From Draconibacterium sediminis (GTDB lineage Bacteria; Bacteroidota; Bacteroidia; Bacteroidales; Prolixibacteraceae): a stretch of DNA of 64,000 nt. The stretch lies in contig NZ_JRHC01000001.1 in the NCBI RefSeq assembly GCF_000949475.1, forward strand, positions 1,116,001-1,180,000, written 5' to 3'. The notes beneath the pieces were generated by a model that saw only the letters and a list, made by a program, of their open reading frames with translations, had not been told where the DNA came from and did not search any database. Shown piece after piece: positions 57,101 to 64,000 of the stretch; position 1 is the stretch's first letter, and every line of letters starts with the position of its first letter. The position numbers and the translations under genes are program-made.

Positions 57101-57458
57101 CACTACTTATACCGTTTCGGTAGATAGCGGTATTGTTATGGGCGACGGAATGGCCTGGGATGGAGTTACAGGAGACTGGTCGTTCACAACAGGTGACGAG
57201 TATCCGTTAGGAACTGAACCTGATTTTAAAGTTGCAGACTTTAAGGTTTATCCTAACCCATTTAATGAGTACATTAGAATTGATAAGGCTGCAGAACTTG
57301 ATCGTGTAGTGATTTCAAACATCGCTGGCCAGCGTGTACTGGATATTGAATATCCGGATTATGAAATACCTACCGGAAATCTGAATGCCGGCGTTTATAT
57401 AATCACATTGACTGCCGACGGCGAAATTGTTAAGTCAGTTCGATTAATAAAAAGATAA
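54183..57458 (+). CDS. Large secreted SprB-repeat protein with type IX sorting domain
   Basis: 1091-residue surface or secreted protein. Signal peptide about 1-27 (LLFLMVGFVTELKAA), followed by several Cys-containing repeats of the SprB kind, each with the pattern C-x-G-x(2-3)-G-x-I, GG-x-PY-x-Y, then L-x-x-GTYxVxVxDxxxC (for example near 40-120, 130-190, 310-390, 500-570). A bacterial Ig-like SbsA-type domain lies at about 885-1000 (VLDSVSPNGVTIETNH...DWSFTTGDE). The C-terminus is a type A sorting domain: FKVYPNPFNEYIRI, ISNIAGQRVL, LNAGVYIITLTADG, VRLIKR. It is a T9SS client, possibly adhesin or gliding-related. Confidence 0.92.
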   Translation: MRKMFTRIFSLVLLFLMVGFVTELKAACDVTITDTAAAVTDIACGGESTGEITVFSAEGGTVPYAYTLQVWEGDAWVDVTPYVGVADTVYSGLPYGTYRVVVADSENCVTETGSIDVAGKTPADAVVISSHDFMDMSCNGASDGVIEIWAAGGSGTYQFKINTNSWVDFPVGSSYKKIVVTLAGEYDIQVRDALAPDCTSESVTFIISEPAPVAVSTAVDNVNSVCSPDGAFTVTISGGHLGTYPVDYNVYVNDELWSTNISGPSVTYTDLAAGTYNVKVIENWGGDNSCEGFATAEVTAPAAISGIATVTKNVLCNGGANGEIMISEVTGGVAPYHLYLTGTVTTDMAYDAAGVNTFTGLVAGTYSVRIEDAAGCDFSIDDIMVEEPTALMLNTTHIQDIVCIEDGKFSVQVSGGAGGYKYFAELSKLPEYITVPDADSSAWQTDSIFTVTDPGTYFVWAMDANGCVIGGEEDELGSSVDAWKVEIEEPVMEVVVEASVAGAPVCNGDLTGSISVNADDVTIYRDGVMVENPEYTVTINDEETNTLENLGAGTYYIIVTDENGCVGRDTVTFTEPQVLDALLAKAEGQFTCPGDNIGYIETTVSGGTEGTGFMYQLWQNSVLKTDYQESNSFLVAIDNEYTVVVMDGNGCTDTSNVVKIDPVPPIEFVLSDVTCSDDTMASVWVEVAFEEGRMYQVLWQKIETEAGDYTDTSAWFNEPIKLDQKFAYSSEGNDIMYQFTVVDDKGCEADVETMKFDMVTALELTVTEGDVDGCTTGITVAAAGGVAPYSFMVNGEVTSGTELSLGGGTHDIIVTDAHGCMNDTILELAYPISMDTLISVYVGDTTQFVYGTIDTALVAEVEGETSHNLYNDIEEGCIEEVVVTLDARERAMPVLDSVSPNGVTIETNHAVFTIVFTDEIPITFNESVSGFLTVTAVDSTEATLVIPITADMVDGNTITIDYDYLVLGALAINTTYTVSVDSGIVMGDGMAWDGVTGDWSFTTGDEYPLGTEPDFKVADFKVYPNPFNEYIRIDKAAELDRVVISNIAGQRVLDIEYPDYEIPTGNLNAGVYIITLTADGEIVKSVRLIKR

Positions 57459-57474
57459 TATCATACCGATAGAT

Positions 57475-57507
57475 TAAAAAGGGAAGCTTTTAGCTTCCCT
57501 TTTTTTA
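57475..57507 (+). terminator. Rho-independent terminator of the T9SS protein gene
   Basis: Perfect arms AAAAAGGGAAGCT / AGCTTCCCTTTTT, T-run, 17 bp after the stop. Confidence 0.9.
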
Positions 57508-57514
57508 TTTTCAA

Positions 57515-57522
57515 TACTTTTG
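57515..57522 (+). promoter_or_regulatory. -7 box (TACTTTTG) of the nitroreductase gene
   Basis: Exact TAnnTTTG match 34 bp before ATG 57556, right after the upstream terminator. Confidence 0.55.
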
Positions 57523-57555
57523 TGATCTCTTAATTCAAAAAAAACAACAGGCTAT

Positions 57556-58299
57556 ATGGAGTTATTAAATAAGCACGTGTCCATCAGGAAATTTTCGGAT
57601 AAACTAATAGATCCTGATTTATTGAAAAGTATTATTTACTCAGGTACAAGAGCCTCTACAACGGGAAATATGCAGCTGTATAGCGTAATTGTAACTAAAG
57701 ATACTGAAAGGAAGCAAAAACTACTTCCATTACATTTTAATCAGCCTGTTGCCAAAAATGCTCCGGTACTCCTCACATTTGTAGCCGATTTTAATCGATT
57801 TTCAAAATGGTGCCAGTATAACGAAGCCCAACCGGGCTACAACAATTTAATCTCTTTTACCAATGCGGTAATCGATACTTCGCTGGCCGCTCAAAATGTG
57901 TGTATAGCTGCCGAAAATAATGGCCTGGGAATTTGCTATCTGGGTACAACAGCTTACAATGCAAAAGAACACATCGAGGTACTTGGTTTACCAAAACTAA
58001 CGTTTCCTGTTACGACTGTAGCTATCGGTTATCCTGAAGATACACCGGAATTAACAGATAGGATTCCCGTGGAAGGTATTATTCACGACGAAGTTTACCA
58101 GGATTATGACAAGGAGAGAATCAACAAACTATATGCTGTTAAAGAAAGTTTAGAGTCGTCGAAAGCTTTTGTGGCCGAAAATGGGAAACAAACATTAGCG
58201 CAGGTGTTTACCGATGTGCGTTACAAAAAAGCGGATAATGAATTCTTCTCCGCAAAGATGTTGGAAACAATAAAAGCTCAGGGATTTTTAGCTGATTAA
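57556..58299 (+). CDS. Nitroreductase family protein
   Basis: FMN-dependent NAD(P)H oxidoreductase of 247 residues. The N-terminal HVSIRKFSDKLIDPDLLKSIIYSGTRASTTGNMQLYSVIV has the RKF and T-x-G-N-x-Q FMN contacts; ENNGLGICYLGTTAYN and VTTVAIGYPEDTPELTDR match the nitroreductase GxG and GYP-x(3) elements. Likely the NfsA-like subgroup because of the C-terminal extension, cytoplasmic. Its stop overlaps the convergent LytTR gene by 4 bp. Confidence 0.9.
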   Translation: MELLNKHVSIRKFSDKLIDPDLLKSIIYSGTRASTTGNMQLYSVIVTKDTERKQKLLPLHFNQPVAKNAPVLLTFVADFNRFSKWCQYNEAQPGYNNLISFTNAVIDTSLAAQNVCIAAENNGLGICYLGTTAYNAKEHIEVLGLPKLTFPVTTVAIGYPEDTPELTDRIPVEGIIHDEVYQDYDKERINKLYAVKESLESSKAFVAENGKQTLAQVFTDVRYKKADNEFFSAKMLETIKAQGFLAD

Positions 58300-59015
58300 T
58301 CGGCAGTAAACTTATTAATATAGGCAAAGAAGTCCTGTCGGTAACTGTTGCCGATGGGAAGCTTTTCGCCGTTAATAGAAACCAGGTTGCCTTCAAGCGA
58401 TTCAATTTTGTCTACCGAAACAATAAATGATTTATGTGTACGATAAAATTGGTCCTGGGGCAGAAGCGAATGAATCTTTTTCATCGACAGATTGGTAACA
58501 AATTTGTTATCGCTCACATGTATCTTAATGTAATCGCCTAAACCTTCGATGTAAAGTATATCAGTAAATTTTATTTTAATCGTCTTCTTGTTCGATTTAA
58601 TGAACAGAAAGTCTGAAGTCGTCTCATTTTCTGATGTACTTTCGGCTTTGTTTTTTAGCCAATACATCTCTTCGGCTTTTACAAAAGCTTTAAAAAAGCG
58701 TTCAAAAGAGAATGGCTTTTTCAGATAGTCCAAAGCATTAAGTTCGTAACCTTCTAGGGCATATTCCGAATAGGCTGTTGTAAAAATTACCAACACATTT
58801 TTATTCAGATTTTTAAGGAATGAAATGCCCGAAAGTTTGGGCATATTAATGTCAAGAAACAGGAGATCCACCTCATTTTTGAGTAGAAACTCCTGGGCAC
58901 AAATAGCGTCGTTGCATGCCCCAACAATGTCAAGCGAAGGTATTTTTAGCGCATATTGTTTGATAACATTTTGGGCCAGGGGTTCATCGTCGATTATTAG
59001 TGCTTTAATTGCCAT
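58296..59015 (-). CDS. LytTR-type response regulator
   Basis: Transcription factor of 239 residues. Receiver domain with D54-region in LLFLDINMPKLSG, acidic start IIDDEPLAQ and Lys in YLKKPFSFERF. C-terminal LytTR DNA-binding domain about 140-237 (FLFIKSNKKTIKIKFTDILYIEGLGDYIKIH, PQDQFYRTHKSFIVSVDKIESLEG). Overlaps the kinase gene upstream by 11 bp. Its stop shares the TTAA with the nitroreductase stop. Confidence 0.95.
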   Translation of the reverse strand: MAIKALIIDDEPLAQNVIKQYALKIPSLDIVGACNDAICAQEFLLKNEVDLLFLDINMPKLSGISFLKNLNKNVLVIFTTAYSEYALEGYELNALDYLKKPFSFERFFKAFVKAEEMYWLKNKAESTSENETTSDFLFIKSNKKTIKIKFTDILYIEGLGDYIKIHVSDNKFVTNLSMKKIHSLLPQDQFYRTHKSFIVSVDKIESLEGNLVSINGEKLPIGNSYRQDFFAYINKFTAD

Positions 59016-60066
59016 GGTCTTTAAGTTTTAGTCTTAAATGAACAGAATAGGTAGATTCTTCTTGTTTTATATCGAGTTGATATTCGTTGGCGTGGTATAG
59101 GTGCTTAAGGCGTTGTTTTACGTTCGCGATTCCTATTCCGGAATTTTTTGAGTCGAAATTCTCCGGCTCCGCAAAATTGTTCTCAAGATCAAAGTCTAGC
59201 CAGTCTTCGTTTGCACTGAAGGAGATGTTTATATAATCATTTTCGGTGCCGGGCAGGCCGTGTTTAAAGGCATTGTCAATGAAAGGTTCAAACAGCAACG
59301 GAGCAATGTACGAAGAGCTTGTAATATTTGGTTTTTCGTAATTAATAGCGGTATTTTCTGCAACTCTGATTCGCTGAAGTGCTATGAAATTATCCACAAA
59401 CTCAATCTCCTTTCGCAAACTAATAAAGTTATCCTTCGATTCGTAAATAATGTGTCGCATTAGGTCGGAAAGACGCAAAATTAAGTCCGGAACTTTTTCA
59501 GAGTTAATAAGCGACAAAGAGTAAATGTTGTTAAGCGAATTAAAAAGAAAGTGCGGATTTAGTTGTCCTTTCAACGATTTTAGCTCGGCTTCAAGTTTGC
59601 CTTTTTCGGTTTTGGCCAGTTTGTAGTTTAAATCCTGTAACGACAACCAATCTTTAAACAGCTTTAAAAATGTGGTTATTCCGATGTAAAAAAGTGTGGC
59701 AAAGAAAAAGGCCGAATGGGTTTCGGTGCTTAACGATTGTAATCGTTCTGATACTTCGAGAAATTGCCGTAAAGGATAAACAATGAGGACCTGCACAAAC
59801 AAACTGCTGAACGAAAGCAGAACCACCAGCCAGAAAATGTAATAAATGTATTGTTTCCGAGTCAGGAACCGGGGGATCAGAATATTCAGGTTAAGGTAAA
59901 CGGCCACTGCAAAACCGGCGTTTATAACCACTGATTTTGCAACGGAGGTCAGATTAAACTCGCGACTGTATATGAAAAACAGGAAACACAAAAACACAAT
60001 GCTGGCCATCCAAAATAGAATGTGCCCGAAAATCTTATTACGTTTATTTAGCAGGTGTTTTCGCAT
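59005..60066 (-). CDS. LytS/YehU-type sensor histidine kinase
   Basis: 353-residue inner-membrane kinase of the His_kinase (PF06580) class. Four hydrophobic helices in 1-140, then a coiled linker (LQDLNYKLAKTEKGKLEAELKSLKGQ), the phosphorylation motif LNPHFLFNSLNNIYSL, and an HATPase part (IAPLLFEPFIDNAFKHGL, GIGIANVKQRL). Partner of the adjacent LytTR regulator. Directly abutted by the glycosyltransferase gene upstream (stop and start adjacent), so three genes may share a transcript. Confidence 0.94.
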   Translation of the reverse strand: MRKHLLNKRNKIFGHILFWMASIVFLCFLFFIYSREFNLTSVAKSVVINAGFAVAVYLNLNILIPRFLTRKQYIYYIFWLVVLLSFSSLFVQVLIVYPLRQFLEVSERLQSLSTETHSAFFFATLFYIGITTFLKLFKDWLSLQDLNYKLAKTEKGKLEAELKSLKGQLNPHFLFNSLNNIYSLSLINSEKVPDLILRLSDLMRHIIYESKDNFISLRKEIEFVDNFIALQRIRVAENTAINYEKPNITSSSYIAPLLFEPFIDNAFKHGLPGTENDYINISFSANEDWLDFDLENNFAEPENFDSKNSGIGIANVKQRLKHLYHANEYQLDIKQEESTYSVHLRLKLKDHGN

Positions 60067-60777
60067 TTAAATTCTGTCGCGCTTTAAAAATATCTTTTTT
60101 AAATAATAAAGCACCGGGTTTTTATATTTTAGATTTTTCCAGGGCCTGCTTGAGTGGGGCAGGTGCAAAACTCTTACACCTTTTGCCAGGTAGTTGGTAA
60201 ATCCGATTTTTTTCGATTGACGGCTAATAAAAACATCAAACCAGTCTTTATCTTTTGCTAACTCCTTAAAATCAAATTTTTCAAGAAAAGGAACCGAAAT
60301 AAGTGTACAGCAAAAACTTAAACTATGCGAGGTGTCAATAACATCGTCGCTTTTCGTTTTTTCGAAATTATACGGGAAATTATAATCACCATTTTCGTCA
60401 ACGGTAATGGCGCCAACTAAACCCGGTTTTTGCTCTGCTTTCATTATGTCGAGTAACGATTGGATGGTATCTTTTTTAACCACCACGTCTGATTCAATTA
60501 TCAGCAAAGGAACTCCTGCCTCGAGAGCGAGTTGCTGGGCTTTTTGCAGTACGATCTTGTAGTTTGGCGACGGCGTATCGGTAATGTCTTCAAGGTGAAC
60601 TACCGTAAATCCAAGTTCTTTAGCCGCCGAATCGAGATACTGTTTTGTTTCGGGTTGACTAAAATCGTTAAATACATAATACGAAAAATTGCCACCGGCT
60701 TCCATTATTGCTTTTATGGTGCGTTTAGTCGTGTGCAACGAATCTTTAACCGGAGTAATTACTATAGCTTCTGACAT
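60067..60777 (-). CDS. Glycosyltransferase family 2-like protein
   Basis: 236-residue cytoplasmic GT-A-fold protein. N-terminal AIVITPVKDSLHTTKRTIKAI nucleotide-sugar half, LLIIESDVVVKKDTIQSLLD as the DxD-like region (ESDVV), LVGAITVDENGDY, then DKDWFDVFISRQSKKIGFTNYLAKGVRVLHLPHSS as the acceptor part. No membrane helix. Acceptor and sugar unknown; possibly cell-surface polysaccharide. First gene before the LytS/LytTR pair; a signalling link is inference. Confidence 0.85.
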   Translation of the reverse strand: MSEAIVITPVKDSLHTTKRTIKAIMEAGGNFSYYVFNDFSQPETKQYLDSAAKELGFTVVHLEDITDTPSPNYKIVLQKAQQLALEAGVPLLIIESDVVVKKDTIQSLLDIMKAEQKPGLVGAITVDENGDYNFPYNFEKTKSDDVIDTSHSLSFCCTLISVPFLEKFDFKELAKDKDWFDVFISRQSKKIGFTNYLAKGVRVLHLPHSSRPWKNLKYKNPVLYYLKKIFLKRDRI

Positions 60778-60984
60778 TGGTATTGAAATTGAACTGCAAA
60801 GTTAATTAAATTATTGTCCTTTAGGTAACAGAACATTGCTTTTGAAAAGTAGGCGAGTGCGAAAACGTTCAACCATTGTCGGGTTATTTAAACTTATGTA
60901 TCAAATATTCTAAATCCGTTGTATGTCAACGACACCAAGCGTTAAAAAATGCTTTAAAATCTATGGTAGAATCGGCTACTTAAT

Positions 60985-60992
60985 TACCTTTG
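60985..60992 (+). promoter_or_regulatory. -7 box (TACCTTTG) before the PurL-like gene
   Basis: Exact TAnnTTTG match 30 bp before ATG 61022; identical to the box at 12536. The rest of 60778-61021 shows nothing. Confidence 0.55.
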
Positions 60993-61021
60993 CTTAAGGT
61001 TAACAAGAAAAGAAATGCTGT

Positions 61022-62062
61022 ATGAGTAATGCTGTTCAGACTGAAAAAGAGTTCTCGATCGATATGATTCCTGAACCGGAGAACCTGGAGGAGATAGTGT
61101 ATTCCTTAATGGTTAATCCAAACTTATCAACCATTAACTATTTTAATGATTTTAGCGATCAGGGCATTTCGCCCGAGTCAATTGGTGAAAGCGAAACCGA
61201 TGAAATAGGAATTTTTGAGTTGGAAGGTAATGGTACCCGAATGGCAATGAGTACACACGCTTTTCATCACCATTTGGAAAGCGATCCGCAGAAAGCAACA
61301 GAGATTTTAATCTCGCGTGCTACACGTAAAATGTTGTGTTTTGGCGCTCAGCCTTTTGCCGTTAGTGCATTTTTGTATCACATCGACTTTGCCGATCCGA
61401 ACGGTCAGTTTATAGCTTCAGGGGCTAAAAAGGGCCTCGAAAACGCCGCGGCCAAGTTCGGGCTTAAAATATCTGACCGAAAAATTCGCTTTGATCATTT
61501 TTCAGAACACGGTCCGGTGCCGCCAACTATTATTATCAGTATTATGGCACAGGTGCCTGAAGGTGAAAACTTAATAACCCATAGCTTTAAAAATAAAGGT
61601 AACCACATATTTGTAATCGGCCGCTCGCTTGACGATATCAACTCATCGGAATATCTCGAGTTTTACCACGGTATTTCCGAGTCACCTCTACCTGCGTTTA
61701 ATATCGAGGATGAAATTGCCGTTCAGAAAGCAATAAAAACCTTAATCGGTAAAAAGCTGATAGAAAGTGCCAGCCCGGTTGGCAAAGGTGGTCTTTTCTT
61801 TACCTTATTACGCGCTGCCATCCCAAACGAACTGGGGTTTGATATTACACCAGATGCAGAGACCAGAAACGATGCATTCCTTTTTGGCGAATCGATGGGG
61901 CGTTTAATTGTTGGTGTAAATCCTGACAAAGAGGATGAGTTCGTTGATGCAATGTCGGAAATAAATGTGCCTTTCTTTACCTTAGGGCATGTTACCAAAG
62001 GAGAGATAAGAATCGACGATCAGTCGCTGGGTTACATCGATAAAATGACGGTTGGATCTTAA
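61022..62062 (+). CDS. PurM/PurL-like (AIR synthase-related) protein
   Basis: 346-residue protein with the AIR-synthase fold: an N-terminal part FELEGNGTRMAMSTHAFHHHLESDPQKATEILISRATRKMLCFGAQPFAVSAFLYHIDFADPNGQFIASGAKKGLENAAAKFGLKISD and a C-terminal part with GKGGLFFTLLRAAIPNELGFDI and AFLFGESMGRLIVGV, like the catalytic halves of PurL/SelD/HypE. It is much shorter than PurL (about 1200) and lacks a glutaminase. An ATP-dependent phosphotransfer-type reaction is likely but not identified. It overlaps ubiE by 1 bp. Confidence 0.8.
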   Translation: MSNAVQTEKEFSIDMIPEPENLEEIVYSLMVNPNLSTINYFNDFSDQGISPESIGESETDEIGIFELEGNGTRMAMSTHAFHHHLESDPQKATEILISRATRKMLCFGAQPFAVSAFLYHIDFADPNGQFIASGAKKGLENAAAKFGLKISDRKIRFDHFSEHGPVPPTIIISIMAQVPEGENLITHSFKNKGNHIFVIGRSLDDINSSEYLEFYHGISESPLPAFNIEDEIAVQKAIKTLIGKKLIESASPVGKGGLFFTLLRAAIPNELGFDITPDAETRNDAFLFGESMGRLIVGVNPDKEDEFVDAMSEINVPFFTLGHVTKGEIRIDDQSLGYIDKMTVGS

Positions 62063-62793
62063 TGGCAGCTCTTCCTTACAAGCAATCAAAACAATCCAAG
62101 AAAGGTCAGGTAGAGGAGATGTTCGATAATATCTCTCACCGTTATGATTTCCTGAACCATGTACTATCGTTGAATATTGATAAAATATGGCGCAGAAAAA
62201 CCATTAATAAACTACGACCATATCAGCCCGAAAATATTCTGGATATTGCAACGGGCACCGGCGATTTTGCTGTTGCCGCGTTAAAACTGGGCGATGTAAA
62301 AGTTACCGGTATCGACATTTCAGAAGGAATGCTGAATGTTGGACGGGAAAAAATAAAGGCAAAAAAACTGGAAGACAGAATCAGCTTTCAAAAAGCCGAT
62401 TCGGAAAACCTGCCTTTCAATGATGGAGCTTTTGATGCCGCCATTGTTGGTTTTGGCGTTCGTAATTTCGAAAATCTGGAAAAAGGGCTTTCTGAAATAA
62501 AGCGCGTTTTAAAACCCGGAGGTGTGTTTTTTGTTCTCGAATTCTCGAAACCGGTGAGTTTCCCTTTCAAGCAGATATACATGTTTTATTTTATGCGCAT
62601 TTTGCCCTTAATTGGCCGAATGGTTTCGAAAGACAGCAGGGCCTATACCTATTTGCCCGAATCGGTAAATGAATTCCCCGATGGTGACAGATTTTTAACT
62701 ATTTTAGCCGATGTTGGTTTTGTTCAGAATGAATGTTATCGACAAACTTTTGGAATTGCCTCAATTTATATGGCACATAAACCCAACAATTAA
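62062..62793 (+). CDS. ubiE: Demethylmenaquinone/ubiquinone C-methyltransferase UbiE (MenG)
   Basis: SAM-dependent methyltransferase completing menaquinone synthesis. UbiE signature YDFLNHVLSLNIDKIWRRKT near the N-terminus, SAM motif ILDIATGTGDFAVAAL, VTGIDISEGMLNVGREK, QKADSENLPFNDGAFDAAIVGFGVRNFENLEKGLSEIKRVLKPGG. 243 residues, normal. ATG overlaps the upstream stop in TAATG. Followed by porT 59 bp later. Confidence 0.96.
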   Translation: MAALPYKQSKQSKKGQVEEMFDNISHRYDFLNHVLSLNIDKIWRRKTINKLRPYQPENILDIATGTGDFAVAALKLGDVKVTGIDISEGMLNVGREKIKAKKLEDRISFQKADSENLPFNDGAFDAAIVGFGVRNFENLEKGLSEIKRVLKPGGVFFVLEFSKPVSFPFKQIYMFYFMRILPLIGRMVSKDSRAYTYLPESVNEFPDGDRFLTILADVGFVQNECYRQTFGIASIYMAHKPNN

Positions 62794-62852
62794 AACAAAG
62801 CAAACAATAAATTATTTGTTTTTTTGTTTTTCATAAAAGCAACTTTAAGAAG

Positions 62853-63605
62853 GTGAAAAAAGTTTTAATCTCAATCATATTCCTTATTGCAGCTTGTAGT
62901 GTTTTTGGGCAAAAGCAAAAAATTAACTACCTGACAACTTTTGATGATAAACTTTTTCATTTTGGTTTTACTATAGGGATGAACACCCTCGATTTTAATG
63001 TGGTGAATTATAATCCTATCGGCGAAAATCCTGATTTTGTACCTTACCCGCTCGATCGAATAATCTGGGATAGTCAAATCCGTTCTGATGTGGCTACTTT
63101 AATTCCCGGCTTTACCGTTGGAATTGTAACAAGTATGAGGCTTTCAAAAGACTTTAACCTGCGTTTTCTGCCGGGCTTATCGTTTGGCGAGCGGCAGTTG
63201 ACTTTTAATGTGCCGGTAAAAGATATTAATGTTTACGATGAAGATCTTTCATTCTACACCATTCGATCAACCTTTCTTGATTTTCCGCTATTGGTAAAAT
63301 ACAAGGCCCGACGTATTAACAACGACCGGCCTTATGTTATTTTTGGAGGAGCCTATCGTCACGATATTTCCCGAACCGCGCAAGAAGATTTGATTAAGTT
63401 AAAGAGCGGTGGTTTTTATGCCGAAGTTGGTGGTGGCTGGGACCATTATTTTGCGTTTTTCAGGTTTTCGCTGGAAGCCAAATTTAGTTTTGGATTAAAC
63501 AATCAGCTGGGCGATCTTCCGGAACCAACACAACGTTTGTATTACGCGCAATCGATAAAAAATCTGCGATCGAAGATTTTTACCCTATCCTTTCACTTTG
63601 AATAG
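62853..63605 (+). CDS. porT: PorT-like protein, type IX secretion/gliding
   Basis: 250-residue outer-membrane beta-barrel-like protein. Signal peptide about 1-19 (ending CSVFGQ); beta-rich body with FHFGFTIGMNTLDFNV, GIVTSMRLSKDFNLRFLPGLSFGERQLTF, FLDFPLLVKYKARRINNDRPYVIFGGAYRHDI and FSLEAKFSFGLNNQLG, the PorT signature. GTG start at 62853 with AGAAGG just before. The ubiE-porT order is, to my knowledge, conserved in Bacteroidota. Consistent with the T9SS client at 54183. Its 3' end overlaps the next gene by 13 bp on the opposite strand. Confidence 0.9.
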   Translation: MKKVLISIIFLIAACSVFGQKQKINYLTTFDDKLFHFGFTIGMNTLDFNVVNYNPIGENPDFVPYPLDRIIWDSQIRSDVATLIPGFTVGIVTSMRLSKDFNLRFLPGLSFGERQLTFNVPVKDINVYDEDLSFYTIRSTFLDFPLLVKYKARRINNDRPYVIFGGAYRHDISRTAQEDLIKLKSGGFYAEVGGGWDHYFAFFRFSLEAKFSFGLNNQLGDLPEPTQRLYYAQSIKNLRSKIFTLSFHFE

Positions 63606-64000
63606 GCACGTTTAAATTCGGAGCAAAGTATTGCTGTTGCAACCGATACATTTAAAGATTCGGCTTTTATTTCGTTTTCCGAAAAATTAGGGATACTCAA
63701 TTTGTTCGTTATTCGTTTTTCAACTGCAGGTCTTATTCCGTTTCCTTCGTTGCCCATAACCAGTACGGCTTGTTTAGGTAGTTGCTGTTGGTAAATGTTA
63801 TCGCCATTCATAAATGCGCCAAACACGGGGGCTTCAGCATTTTTTGCCAGCACACTCAGTTCTTCAAAATCACATTCATGCAGTTTAATCCGGCTGAACG
63901 ATCCCATGCTGGCCTGGATTACTTTCGGATTATACAAATCAACCGAATCGGGCGAGCAGAAAACATGTTGAATGCCATACCAGTCGCAAATTCGTACAAT
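63593..64000 (-). CDS. SpoU/TrmH-family RNA 2'-O-methyltransferase, 5'-truncated by window edge
   Basis: C-terminal part of a SPOUT methyltransferase that methylates ribose 2'-OH in tRNA or rRNA. The frame runs open to the window end, so the N-terminus is missing. Motifs: VIQASMGSFSRIKL, LVMGNEGNGIRPAVEKRI (motif 2), and SIPNFSENEIKAESLNVSVATAILCSEFKRA (motif 3). TrmH or RlmB-like; subgroup cannot be settled from the partial sequence. Convergent with porT. Confidence 0.92.
   Translation of the reverse strand: MVRICDWYGIQHVFCSPDSVDLYNPKVIQASMGSFSRIKLHECDFEELSVLAKNAEAPVFGAFMNGDNIYQQQLPKQAVLVMGNEGNGIRPAVEKRITNKLSIPNFSENEIKAESLNVSVATAILCSEFKRAYSK

Overview
The window is chromosomal DNA of a Bacteroidota bacterium, most likely an anaerobic or facultative member of the Marinilabiliales/Prolixibacteraceae type. 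Evidence: a SusC/SusD pair driven by an ECF sigma/FecR couple, type IX secretion genes (PorT and a client with a C-terminal sorting domain), TAnnTTTG-type promoter boxes, SusB-like GH97, menaquinone-type UbiE, DUF3127, and many small lipoproteins. Genus is inference; no rRNA or tRNA gene was recognised.

Layout. 0-2.1 kb: the end of a two-component system and a small secreted Cys/Lys-rich protein. 2.3-6.9 kb: [FeFe]-hydrogenase maturation locus (aspartase, HydG and a TM1266-type regulator on the minus strand; HydE divergent). 7-12.4 kb: SulP transporter, GH29 fucosidase, CutC, MiaA and a 59-residue Cys protein. 12.5-22.1 kb: polysaccharide utilisation locus (sigma factor, FecR, SusC with an STN signalling domain, SusD, GH97). 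22.3-32.7 kb: acyl-ACP thioesterase, Map, an unrecognised secreted repeat protein with a long purine-rich leader, a GroES-like protein, patatin, bile-acid-symporter family protein, class V aminotransferase, HtpG, and a saccharopine/alanine-dehydrogenase-like enzyme. 32.8-40.7 kb: sulfatase, esterase, eight-haem cytochrome with TPRs, and GH36 alpha-galactosidase, all on the plus strand. 40.7-48.6 kb: an accessory, repeat-rich zone. 48.6-64 kb: housekeeping and envelope genes: DUF3127, two FKBPs, an ABC permease, GAPDH, a SprB-repeat T9SS client, nitroreductase, a LytS/LytTR pair with a glycosyltransferase, a PurL/PurM-like protein, UbiE, PorT and a partial SpoU methyltransferase.

How the genes work together. 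The PUL has its own trans-envelope signalling chain: the STN domain of SusC, the FecR anti-sigma and the ECF sigma factor. SusC/D import glycans and GH97 trims alpha-glucosides or related sugars. GH29, GH36, GH16, the sulfatase and the esterase indicate feeding on decorated, possibly sulfated, algal or mucin-like glycans. The hyd genes point to fermentative H2 metabolism; hydF and the hydrogenase itself are outside the window. PorT supports the secretion system that would export the 1091-residue surface protein.

The least explained DNA is 40.7-48.6 kb. It holds a degenerate seven-unit 42-bp tandem array, a 139-bp palindromic element with perfect 13-bp terminal inverted repeats, two AT-rich lipoprotein genes each bounded by copies of a structured repeat of about 105-122 bp, and a GH16 gene sitting between two copies of the 5' end of yaaA. 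At least two further hairpin repeat families are dispersed between ordinary genes elsewhere in the window.
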